Source: Streptomyces sp. NBRC 110611 (lineage in GTDB: Bacteria; Actinomycetota; Actinomycetes; Streptomycetales; Streptomycetaceae). From it: a stretch of DNA of 64,000 nt. This document shows, one piece after another, positions 42,901 to 49,921 of the stretch. The stretch is from assembly GCF_001590865.1 (NCBI RefSeq), contig NZ_BBUY01000001.1:778357-842356 (forward strand), read 5' to 3'. A program made the translations under genes and the position numbers. The notes beneath the pieces were generated by a model that searched no databases, had not been told where the DNA came from, and saw nothing but the letters and a program-made list of their open reading frames with translations. The stretch's first letter is position 1. Each line of letters begins with the position of its first letter.

Positions 42901-43582
42901 CCGTACGGGCTCACCGGCCGCGCTGGACGCAGCCATCGCCGCGCTGGCCGCCGCGCTCCGCCTGACGGCTCCCGATTCCCCCGAGCACAGCGCACTGCTC
43001 ACCGAACGCGGCGCGGCGCTGCTGCTGCGAGCCCGGCTGGAGCCCCCCGACGGCGCCGGCAAGCGGCTGGCCGACGAGGCGGTGCACGTCCTCCGGGAGG
43101 CGCTGGCCCGGGTCTCCCCGCAGGACCCCGACCTCGGCAGCCACCGGCTGCTGTTCGGCCGCGCCCTGCGGCTGCGGCACGAGCGCCAGCCCTCGCTCGC
43201 CGATCTGCACGAGGCCGACTGGATCCTGGAGCTGGCCGCCCGCGGCACGGACGTCCCGGACGCGGTCTGCGCCGAGGCCTGGCTCGAAGTGGGCGATGTG
43301 CAGCTCCTGTTGGACCGCCGGTTCGGTTCCCAGGAGCGCCACGACCGGGCCGCCGCGTGCTACCGCCGGGCCGCCGCGGCCGCCACCAGAGCCGGCAGCG
43401 CCCTGCTGGCCGCCCGCGCCCACCACCGCCGCGCCGGGGTGCTGGAGATCACCGCGGGCCCGCGCACCGCGCTGCACGCCTACCGCGAGAGCTGGGAACA
43501 GTGGCAGCGCGCCGCCGAGGACTCCGGCCCCGAGGCCCAGCGCACCCGCGCCCGGATGCGCGCCCTCGGGTCCACCGCCTGA
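39944..43582 (+). CDS. vWA-like / helical-repeat protein, SAV_2336 type
   Basis: A 1212-aa protein. After a disordered N-terminus and a region of about 110-200 typical of SAV_2336-related proteins, a vWA-like domain has the MIDAS start Asp229-x-Ser231-x-Ser233 (LLMDGSSSM). A middle region (about 400-640) precedes a long Ala/Leu/Arg-rich helical solenoid resembling TPRs (about 640-1210). Acidic repeats (EATGDEATGDD) lie at about 707-725. It is co-translated with the MoxR ATPase by a 4-nt overlap. I infer it is the scaffold/sensor of the ternary system, its solenoid binding the trigger or the VMAP protease. Confidence 0.82.
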   Translation: MTAVPPGEPGSAAGPLDELVGRLTAAGVPADARAMADALWLAQWITPDEEAAGEAAGAEAAGVAGGAGADWPDGADPATFRVGPGGPGDLPSAGADPARDGGSPPGGASGEHGADDPALRDGTRRRVAGLLSARDMREPPTPSGQWGRGADPDRHRLGEVAVPIASAFGGTLPLQRALRPVQRYRAPSAPLRHRLDEPATAELSAHAEMIIPVLRGVHRRAAALRLLMDGSSSMAVWEQLLHDLRQVCERVGAFRDVTVHYLHPHGPDVGVTVAPGPGHPPRPADQLHDPTGHHLTLVISDCAGPLWQDGRMQRLLYRWAADAPLAVVQPLPQRMWARTLLPAVPGTLVRRQGPYRALDFTPARRRRQPVAPDAASGAPRERAIPVLSATPSALSSWARLAAAEAGLSLRGAASVVRADHGAVAPAGLPSTTLPGEPARMVREFDQQASPAARLLAVHLSAVPLALPVIQLVQRAMLPQTGPAELAEVLLSGLVVQIPPAVGPSGAGTPPLSSRDEGKGTATGPWYDFVPGVRDELLGRLSAGEAALVLKHCSLYIERTFGRSARNFPAVAVAMLSGSGREPETGQRAVPEPFARVSERVLRRFEPALRPPGDPPSYVSDGPASQGTALLQRYEQDRTVRDLIEAVRLLRAAAERLPPAGTDLARALLHAWARWRQPDALEEAERAARAALGAAHGEGTDGAGAGGDVTGGEATGDEATGDDMTREAERARALIVLGRVAHARARERRSAGTPAEERTALTDAARHLRAACGLMSLIDPRVLESMVLRTEVLRRLAALPGPEDAGPEGTGPEEGTHAAEAQAQAGAGAGAGTRAPDPLVEAERSLTTLLDQWPSGEQVPGEAYAARGAVLLDQARRAAPAPRGHKDRGGSPVPAGPGPAEALAVRAADDLDTAVVLLRRRGSTADRLVCETLLGLAAARELHGGAVLPSVLPTLERAREMAHALDDPALEAAGLRRIAAAQRAVHTRTGSPAALDAAIAALAAALRLTAPDSPEHSALLTERGAALLLRARLEPPDGAGKRLADEAVHVLREALARVSPQDPDLGSHRLLFGRALRLRHERQPSLADLHEADWILELAARGTDVPDAVCAEAWLEVGDVQLLLDRRFGSQERHDRAAACYRRAAAAATRAGSALLAARAHHRRAGVLEITAGPRTALHAYRESWEQWQRAAEDSGPEAQRTRARMRALGSTA

Positions 43583-43686
43583 GCGCCCCCGGCTCCGGGC
43601 GGCCCGCCGCCGTCCGGAGTCCGCCCGTGTTTCCGCGGACGGGAGTACGGGAACACGAACGTCCAGCCGGCCCAGAGGAGAGCAGT

Positions 43687-43899
43687 GTGGCGACCACCCC
43701 CCGCACCGAACCGGCTACCGCCGTTCCGGCCGGTCCGTCGACCGAGCCGCTGCCGGACTTCGCCGGGGTCGATGTGGGCGCGCTGGCCACGCGGAACGAC
43801 CATCCGGTGCTGGGCGCCGTGGCGACGCTGCTGCTGCGCAACTGGCCCTCGGCGCAGGACGCGGTAGCGTACTACGAGGACAGCCCGAACATGCGCTGA
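43687..43899 (+). CDS. RiPP precursor peptide, FxsA-like with YYED core
   Basis: A 70-aa peptide. The N-terminal half is Pro/Ala/Thr-rich. The conserved-looking part DHPVLGAVATLLLRNWPSAQDAVAYYEDSPNMR (read from 39) resembles FxSxx-COOH precursors up to the core, but where FxsA ends F-x-S-x-x this ends AYYEDSPNMR, containing Y-x-D. The GTG start has GAGGAG 6 nt upstream. It lies 104 nt after the vWA gene and 285 nt before the radical SAM maturase. The expected modification is a C-C or C-O cyclophane involving Tyr62/Tyr63, by inference. Confidence 0.72.
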   Translation: MATTPRTEPATAVPAGPSTEPLPDFAGVDVGALATRNDHPVLGAVATLLLRNWPSAQDAVAYYEDSPNMR

Positions 43900-44064
43900 C
43901 CGCTGGGGAGGCGGTCCGGGAACGGTGTTTTTTGGGCAACGTGCCGTGGAATCAGGACAGTTGTCGGAGTGAACGACCCGCCGTCCGTTGGCGGGGCGGG
44001 GGACCGGGCAGGAAACCCGTCGGACGGACGAGGCGCGTCGGACGGTGGGCGTCCACGGGCGCGT

Positions 44065-44118
44065 CGGGCAGTGGTCGTCCAAGGGAAGTGTCAGGTACGG
44101 GCAGTGGTCAGGTACGGG
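44065..44118 (+). repeat. Direct repeats upstream of the maturase
   Basis: GTCAGGTACGGG at 44090-44101 and 44107-44118 (17-bp period), and CGGGCAGTGGTC at 44065-44076 and 44098-44109. These lie in the gap between peptide and maturase. Confidence 0.5.
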
Positions 44119-44184
44119 GCAGGGGCAGGGCGGAGTGGGCGCCGCGCGACCCGCGGCCCGTACCGCGAGGGACGGGGGCGATGC

Positions 44185-45375
44185 GTGGCGGGGGAGACGA
44201 CCGGCCGGACCGCTGCCGTACCCTTCCGGCAGTTCGTCCTGAAGGTCCACAGCCGCTGCAACCTCGCCTGCACCTACTGCTACATCTACGCCGGCCCCGA
44301 CCACACCTGGCGCCGGCGCCCGCGGATCGTCCCGCCCGCCACCGTCCGGCAGACCGCGCTGCGCATCGCCGAACACGCCCGCACCCACCGGCTGCGCGAG
44401 GTCCGCATCGATCTGCACGGCGGGGAACCGCTGCTCACCGGCCCCGCCCCGCTGCTCGACCAGGCCGCCGCCGTCCGTGCCGCGCTGCCGCCCGGCTGCA
44501 CCGCCGACTTCGCTGTCCAGACCAATGGCACGCTGCTGACCCGGAGCGCGATCGACGCGCTGGGCACGGCCGGCTTCCGGATCGGCCTCAGCCTCGACGG
44601 CGGTACCCCCGGCCTCAACCGCCGCCGCATCGACCACGCCGGCCGGCCCTCCTGGCCCGCGGCCGCCCGCGCCGCCGGTCTGCTCCACGACCGCCCCGAC
44701 ACCTACGCCGGCATCCTCTGCACCATCGACGTCACCACCGACCCCGCCGAGGTCTACCGCTCGCTGTGCGCGCTGGACCCGCCGATGCTGGACTTCCTGC
44801 TGCCGCACGCCAACTGGTCCAGCCCGCCGCCGGGTACCCCCGCCTCGCTTCTCCCCCAGCCTCCGGCCGGGGGGACCCCCACCTCGCTGCGCTCGCCCTA
44901 CGGCGACTGGCTGTGCACCGTCTTCGACCTGTGGTGGGACGGCGGGGCCGGGCCCCGGGTGCGGGTGTTCACCGAGATCCTCGGCCTCCTGCTGGGCCGC
45001 CCCAGCTCCAGCGAAGCGGTCGGCCTCTCCCCGGTCGTCGCCCTGATCGTGGACACCGACGGCGCCATCGAACAGGTGGACTCGCTCAAATCCGCCTACG
45101 AGGGCGCCGCCGCCACCGGTCTCGACGTCTTCCGCCACAGCTTCGACGACGCCCTGGCACACCCCGGTATGGCCGCCCGCCGGGCCGGCCGGGACGGGCT
45201 CGCCGCCGCGTGCCGGAACTGCGCCCTGGTGGACGTGTGCGGCGGCGGGAACTACGCCCACCGCTACCGGGCCGACTCCGGCGGATTCCGCAACCCGTCC
45301 GTGTACTGCGCCGACCTGGAACGCCTGATACGCCATATCGCCACCCGGCTGGCCGCCGCCGTACCGCTCAACTGA
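44185..45375 (+). CDS. Radical SAM/SPASM peptide maturase, FxsB-like
   Basis: A 396-aa radical SAM enzyme. The [4Fe-4S] motif is Cys25-x3-Cys29-x2-Cys32 (HSRCNLACTYCYIY), followed by LHGGEPLL and QTNGTLL. The C-terminal SPASM-type region has CRNCALVDVCGGGNY and a final VYC. The opening PFRQFVLKVHSRCNLAC is the FxsB signature. It would cross-link aromatic to aliphatic side-chain carbons in the adjacent peptide. GTG 44185 gives the normal short N-terminus; GTG 43969 would add about 72 residues of unlike sequence. Residues about 223-233 come from an inserted Streptomyces repeat (44850-44881). Confidence 0.88.
   Translation: MAGETTGRTAAVPFRQFVLKVHSRCNLACTYCYIYAGPDHTWRRRPRIVPPATVRQTALRIAEHARTHRLREVRIDLHGGEPLLTGPAPLLDQAAAVRAALPPGCTADFAVQTNGTLLTRSAIDALGTAGFRIGLSLDGGTPGLNRRRIDHAGRPSWPAAARAAGLLHDRPDTYAGILCTIDVTTDPAEVYRSLCALDPPMLDFLLPHANWSSPPPGTPASLLPQPPAGGTPTSLRSPYGDWLCTVFDLWWDGGAGPRVRVFTEILGLLLGRPSSSEAVGLSPVVALIVDTDGAIEQVDSLKSAYEGAAATGLDVFRHSFDDALAHPGMAARRAGRDGLAAACRNCALVDVCGGGNYAHRYRADSGGFRNPSVYCADLERLIRHIATRLAAAVPLN
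44850..44881. repeat. Dispersed repeat in frame within the maturase gene
   Basis: CTCCCCCAG-CCTCCGGCCGG-GGGGACCCCCA, with self-complementary ends, encodes LLPQPPAGGTP, a surface-loop-like insertion. I recognise it as a second type of common short Streptomyces repeat. Confidence 0.5.
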
Positions 45376-45428
45376 CCTGTCCCCTGGATGACCTGACGCA
45401 CTGTCGTCATACCGGGCGGCACTTGGGC

Positions 45429-45434
45429 TATCGT
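45429..45434 (+). promoter_or_regulatory. -10 candidate before the NB-ARC/TPR gene
   Basis: TATCGT, about 75 nt before ATG 45509, with no consensus -35. It suggests separate transcription of this gene. Confidence 0.3.
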
Positions 45435-45508
45435 GCGAAAGGGCCAGGGCGTGCCCGACGAAGCACCCTCCGCACGCGCGCAGCATCGCACCTCAGGGAG
45501 ACGATCGC

Positions 45509-48500
45509 ATGGTCGATCAGTCCGTTTCTTCTGATTCCTCCGCTTCTTCTGGTTCTGCTGGTTCTTCTGGTTCTTCCGGCGCCCTCCCCGGTGCCGCGGC
45601 CGCGCAGGCGCACATCACCATCAGCTACGCGGGCTTCGCCCGGCCGTGGGCCGCCTGGATCTCCCACCAGCTGGAGCAACAGGGCCACGGCACGACCCTG
45701 CTGCGCTGGGACCCGCACGTGGACACCGAGCTGGCCGAGGAGCTGACCGGGCTGCTGGCGGCCGAGGGCCGGCTGCTGATGGTGCTGGACGACTGGTACT
45801 TCCGGCTGGGCCCCAAGACACCGGACGAGTGGACGGCCGCGCTGCGGGAGGTGGTGCCCGTCCACGCCGACCGGTTCGCCGCGGTCAGCGTGGCCACCCA
45901 GAGCCTGCCCGCCACGGCCTCCCTGCTGCGCCCCGCCGACCTCCGGGACCTGGACTCCCGCGAGGCCGTCCGCCGGCTGCTCCAGCGGCTGGGCCTCGGC
46001 ACGCCGGTCCGCACCGCCGACGAGAACGCCCCCGGCGAGCCCCGCTTCCCCAACAACCCGCCCGAGATCTGGAACATCCCCCGCCGCAACAACCGCTTCA
46101 CCGGCCGCGACGACGTACTGGAGGCGCTGCACGGCAAGCTGGCCGGCCCCGGCGTGACCTCGGGCCCGCCGATGGAGACCCGTATCGCGCTCTACGGCAC
46201 CTCCGGCGTCGGCAAGAGCCAGATCGCCGCCGAGTACGCGCACCGCTTCGGCAACGACTACGACGTGGTGTGGTGGATCAGCGCCACCAACCGCGGCGCC
46301 GCCCGCGAACAGCTCGCCGAACTGGCCACCCGGCTCGGCCTCCGGGTGGGCCGCGAGCTGGGCGACCGCATCCGCGCCGTCCACGAAGCGCTGCGGATCG
46401 GCCGCCCCTACGGCCGCTGGCTGCTGATCTTCGACAGCGCGGACGATATGGAGCAGGTCGAGGACCTGATCCCGGACGGCCGCGGCCACGTCCTGATCAC
46501 CACGCTCACCCGGGACTGGTCGGGATCCGGCAGCGCCCAGGAGATCGAGGTACTGCCCTTCGCCCGCGTCGAGTCCGTCGCCTACGCCCGCCGGCGCGCG
46601 CCGCGGCTCACCCCGGTCGAGGCCGACCTGCTCTCCGAGGCCGTCCAGGACCTGCCGCTGCTGCTCGCCCAGACCGCCGCCTGGCTCGACGCCAACCCGA
46701 TGTCCCCCAAGGAGTACATCGAGCTGATCCGCCGGGGCGAGCCCAGCCTCGTCGGCATCCGGATCTCCTCCGACTACCCCATGGCCTTCCAGACGAGCTG
46801 GGCCATAACGCTCAACACCCTGCGCGAGCGCAGCCCCGCGGCCGTCGAACTCCTCAAGCTCTTCGCGTTCTTCGCCCCGGATGCCATCCCGGTCCCGATG
46901 CTCGCCAGGGCCCGCCGCGGCGACCTTCCCGAACACCTCGTGGACCTCGCCGCCGAACCGATCAGCTGGAACACCGCACTGCGCCGGCTGACCGAGTCCA
47001 CCGCCGTACGCCTCGACTACCAGGTTTCCGAGGACGACGACCCGGCCGTGGAGACCGCGCAGATGCACCGGCTCTACCACCGGTTCCTGCGCGGCGACAT
47101 GACCGAGGACGAGCGGGACCAGATGTCGGCGACCGCCTGCCGGGTCCTGGTCAGCGCCGACCCCCAGGATCCCGCCGACACCCGCTACTGGGAGCGCTAC
47201 GCCGAACTCATCCCGCATCTGGAGCCGGCCGGCGTGCTCGACAGCCCCGACCCGGCCGTCCAGCAGCTGCTGATCAACTGCGTCGAATACCTGCGGACCC
47301 GCGGGGAGTACCGGATCGGGCTGCGGCTGTGCGAACAGTTCATGTCCCGCTGGCGCACCCGGCTCGCCGCCACCCAGCGCACCATGCTCGTCCTCACCCA
47401 CCAGCACGCCAACATGCTGCGCAGGCTCGGCCGCTACCGGGAGGCCGAGGCGGTCGGCAGCGCCGTCGTCGACCAGCTCGCCGCCGAACGCAGCCTCTCC
47501 GACGCCGACCTGCTCCGGGCCCAGGACGGCCTGGCCGGCACCCTGATCGCGCTCGGCTCGTACGAACAGGCCTATGAGCTGTTCGACGCCGTGTGGCGGG
47601 CCTACACCGAGCTGCTCGGCCCGGAGGCGCCGCGCACCCTCTCCTCCCGGCACAACCTCGGCAATGTCTTCGCCCTGCTCGGCCGCTACGAGGAAGCGCT
47701 GGTCACCCACCGCGAGGTACTGGCGGTCCGGGAACGCGAGCTGCGCAACCGCCACCACCTCACCCTCAACGCGGGCACCGCCTACGCCCGGATGCTGCGC
47801 CTGATCGGCCGCTACCGCGACGCCACCTCCACCCAGGAGCTCAACGCCCGCCTGCACCAGCAGGTGATGGGCGCGCACACCCCGCAGACGCTGCGCGCCG
47901 AGCACAACCTCGCGCTGTGCTGGCGCCGCACCGGCGAGGTCGCCAAGGCCGCGGCCCTGCTGGCCGATGTCGTCGAGCGGTCCCGCCGGGTGCAGGAGCC
48001 GCGCCACCCCGAGACCCTGATGGTCCTCGCCGACCAGGCCACCTTCCTGCGCGAGCACGGCGATCTGGGGCAGGCCCGCGACCTCGCCGAGGAGGTCGCC
48101 GACCGCTACCGGACGCTGGCCGGCGACTGCCACCCGTACACCGTCGGCACCCTCGGGAACGTCGCGCTGGTCCGCGGGGCGTTCGGGGAGACGGCGGACG
48201 CGCTGGACCTCGCCGAGCGGGTGCTGCGCGCGATGACCCGGGCCATGGGCCCGGACCACCCCTGGACCCTGGGCTGCGCACTGAACGCCGGCGCCGCCCG
48301 CAGCCGGGGCGACGACGAGGACGGCGCGGTGGACCTGGGCCGCGACACCCTGGCACGCGCCAAGGTGATGCTCGGCGATCTCCACCCGCTGACCCTCTCC
48401 GCCAAGACGGCCCTGGCCGAGGACCTGCGGGCGCTCCACCGCGGCGGCAGCCGGCGCGGCCAGGAGGCGGCGAAGCTGGAACAGGAGGCGATCCAGCAGC

Positions 48501-48592
48501 TCTCCGAGACGCTGGGCGCCGACCACCCGCACACCCTCTCCGCCCGGCGCCGGCGCCGCCCGTACTGGGACTTCGAACCGCAGCCCGTCTGA
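45509..48592 (+). CDS. TIR-like / NB-ARC / TPR protein, FxsT type
   Basis: A 1027-aa protein of the kind found as the tetratricopeptide partner in FxSxx-COOH systems. Residues 5-33 are a Ser/Gly/Ala tract. A TIR-like fold covers about 35-165 (HITISYAGFARPWAAWISHQLEQQGH). An NTPase follows: P-loop GTSGVGKS (230-237), then LLIFDSADDMEQV (Walker B-like) and VLITTL. A winged-helix linker leads to about ten TPRs (about 590-1000; RHNLGNVFALLGRYEEAL). The Glu usual for TIR NADases is not evident after W108, so enzymatic NAD cleavage is doubtful. It looks like a STAND sensor/switch. Confidence 0.87.
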   Translation: MVDQSVSSDSSASSGSAGSSGSSGALPGAAAAQAHITISYAGFARPWAAWISHQLEQQGHGTTLLRWDPHVDTELAEELTGLLAAEGRLLMVLDDWYFRLGPKTPDEWTAALREVVPVHADRFAAVSVATQSLPATASLLRPADLRDLDSREAVRRLLQRLGLGTPVRTADENAPGEPRFPNNPPEIWNIPRRNNRFTGRDDVLEALHGKLAGPGVTSGPPMETRIALYGTSGVGKSQIAAEYAHRFGNDYDVVWWISATNRGAAREQLAELATRLGLRVGRELGDRIRAVHEALRIGRPYGRWLLIFDSADDMEQVEDLIPDGRGHVLITTLTRDWSGSGSAQEIEVLPFARVESVAYARRRAPRLTPVEADLLSEAVQDLPLLLAQTAAWLDANPMSPKEYIELIRRGEPSLVGIRISSDYPMAFQTSWAITLNTLRERSPAAVELLKLFAFFAPDAIPVPMLARARRGDLPEHLVDLAAEPISWNTALRRLTESTAVRLDYQVSEDDDPAVETAQMHRLYHRFLRGDMTEDERDQMSATACRVLVSADPQDPADTRYWERYAELIPHLEPAGVLDSPDPAVQQLLINCVEYLRTRGEYRIGLRLCEQFMSRWRTRLAATQRTMLVLTHQHANMLRRLGRYREAEAVGSAVVDQLAAERSLSDADLLRAQDGLAGTLIALGSYEQAYELFDAVWRAYTELLGPEAPRTLSSRHNLGNVFALLGRYEEALVTHREVLAVRERELRNRHHLTLNAGTAYARMLRLIGRYRDATSTQELNARLHQQVMGAHTPQTLRAEHNLALCWRRTGEVAKAAALLADVVERSRRVQEPRHPETLMVLADQATFLREHGDLGQARDLAEEVADRYRTLAGDCHPYTVGTLGNVALVRGAFGETADALDLAERVLRAMTRAMGPDHPWTLGCALNAGAARSRGDDEDGAVDLGRDTLARAKVMLGDLHPLTLSAKTALAEDLRALHRGGSRRGQEAAKLEQEAIQQLSETLGADHPHTLSARRRRRPYWDFEPQPV

Positions 48593-48599
48593 GCCCCGG

Positions 48600-49799
48600 T
48601 CAGGCGCCGCGGTGCGCGAAGGCGCCGTCGGGGGCGAAGGCCAGCTCGGCGAAGTGTTCGCCGATGCGGCGGTGGCCGGCGGCGTCCGGGTGGAGCTCGT
48701 CGGGCAGCGGCAGTTCGGCCGCGTCGGGCTCGCCGTAGAGGTCACGGCCGTCGAGGTAGTGCAGGGCCGGGTCGTCGGCCGCCCGCTGTGCCACGATCCG
48801 GGCCAGCTCGTCCCGGATGACGCCCAGGGTGAGCTTTCCGCTCGCGCGCTCCGCCGGATCGCCCGTGGCCCGGAATCGCAGCCGCCCGGTGCTGAGGGCG
48901 GTGAAGTCCGGGGCACAGGGACCGGGGGTGTCCTCGTGTATGGGACAGAGGATCGGCGAGACGACCAGGAGCGGCGCGGTGGGGTGGCCCTCGCGAAGGG
49001 TGTCGAGGAAGCCGTGGACCGCGGGGGTGAAGGCGCGCAGGCGCATCAGGTCGGCGTTCACCAGATTGATGCCGATCTTGACGCTGATCAGGTCGGCGGG
49101 GGTGTCCCGCATGGCGCGGGCGGTGAACGGGTCGAGGAGGGCGCTGCCGCCCAGGCCCAGGTTGATCAGTTCCACGCCGCCGAGGGAGGCAGCGAGGGCC
49201 GGCCAGGTGGTGGTGGGGCCGGCGGCGTCGGAGCCATGGCTGATCGAACTGCCGTGGTGCAGCCACACCCTGCGGCCCCGGTCCGGCGCGGGCTCGACGG
49301 GGAAGTCGGTGCGCAGGGCGATGAGTTCGGTGGCCTCGTTGTGCGGCAGCCAGATCTCGACGTCCTTGGTGCCGTCGGGCTCCGTGCCCTCGGGCAGGCC
49401 GGTGAAGCGGACGGTGCCGGCCGGGCCGGGCCGCTGCTCGGCGGTCCCGGCGGCCATGTCGATGGTCAGGGTGTTGCCGCCCGGCACACTGGCCCGGCCG
49501 GCCGGGCGGCCGTCGACGAGCAGCTCGTACACACCGTCCGGGCGGGGCGGGGCACCCACATAGACCCGCTTGGTGGGCAGGGTGTCCAGTTCGACGGCGG
49601 TGGCCCGGGTGCGGAAGACCAGCCGTACGCCGGAGGGCTGGGCCTCGGCCATGGCCAGTTGCCCGTCGGCGCACTGGGCGCGGGCCCGGGCGGGCAGCCG
49701 GTGCGGCAGCAGGCCGTGCGCGGTGCGCTCCACCTCCAGGGCGCCGCGCAGGAGGTCCGTGGTGACGGGCGTGGTGATCCAGTTGTCCTTGGCGTGCAT
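48600..49799 (-). CDS. SGNH/GDSL-type hydrolase
   Basis: A 399-aa protein: an N-terminal beta-sandwich (about 20-170) and an SGNH hydrolase domain. The nucleophile Ser is in WLHHGSSISHG, block II Gly in INLGLGGSALLD, block III in KIGINLVNAD, and the catalytic Asp-His in LPDELHPDAAG. There is no signal peptide, so a cytosolic esterase or deacylase is likely. It ends only 8 nt from the convergent NB-ARC gene and lies downstream of a strong terminator closing the sucA transcript. Confidence 0.85.
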   Translation of the reverse strand: MHAKDNWITTPVTTDLLRGALEVERTAHGLLPHRLPARARAQCADGQLAMAEAQPSGVRLVFRTRATAVELDTLPTKRVYVGAPPRPDGVYELLVDGRPAGRASVPGGNTLTIDMAAGTAEQRPGPAGTVRFTGLPEGTEPDGTKDVEIWLPHNEATELIALRTDFPVEPAPDRGRRVWLHHGSSISHGSDAAGPTTTWPALAASLGGVELINLGLGGSALLDPFTARAMRDTPADLISVKIGINLVNADLMRLRAFTPAVHGFLDTLREGHPTAPLLVVSPILCPIHEDTPGPCAPDFTALSTGRLRFRATGDPAERASGKLTLGVIRDELARIVAQRAADDPALHYLDGRDLYGEPDAAELPLPDELHPDAAGHRRIGEHFAELAFAPDGAFAHRGA

Positions 49800-49834
49800 G
49801 ACCCCAACCTGTTGATCGAAGTGTCCGGGAAAGG

Positions 49835-49874
49835 GGGCGGCCCCGTGGAAGAACCTTCTTCCACGGGGCCGCCC
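49835..49874. terminator. 19-bp perfect terminator hairpin after sucA
   Basis: Two perfectly complementary 19-nt arms (beginning GGGCGGCCCC, ending GGCCGCCC) with a 2-nt loop lie 48 nt past the sucA stop and before the SGNH gene. Confidence 0.8.
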
Positions 49875-49921
49875 GTGATGCGTCGCCTGCTGCTGTCAGG
49901 CACCGATGGCCGGTCGGGCCG

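Noticed and set aside
43969..44184. N-terminal extension of the radical SAM maturase from an upstream GTG
   Set aside because: The extension is Gly/Arg-rich, overlaps direct repeats and is absent from the usual FxsB layout; GTG 44185 gives the expected length.
35713..48592. A phage or integrative element carrying the conflict locus
   Set aside because: No integrase, transposase, att-like repeat or tRNA border was found, and composition matches the neighbours apart from short tracts.
45428..48916. 1162-codon minus-strand open frame over the NB-ARC/TPR gene
   Set aside because: It mirrors the third-codon GC bias of the plus-strand gene; its translation is low-complexity Gly/Ala/Val/Arg/His with no domain, while the plus frame has clear NB-ARC and TPR motifs.
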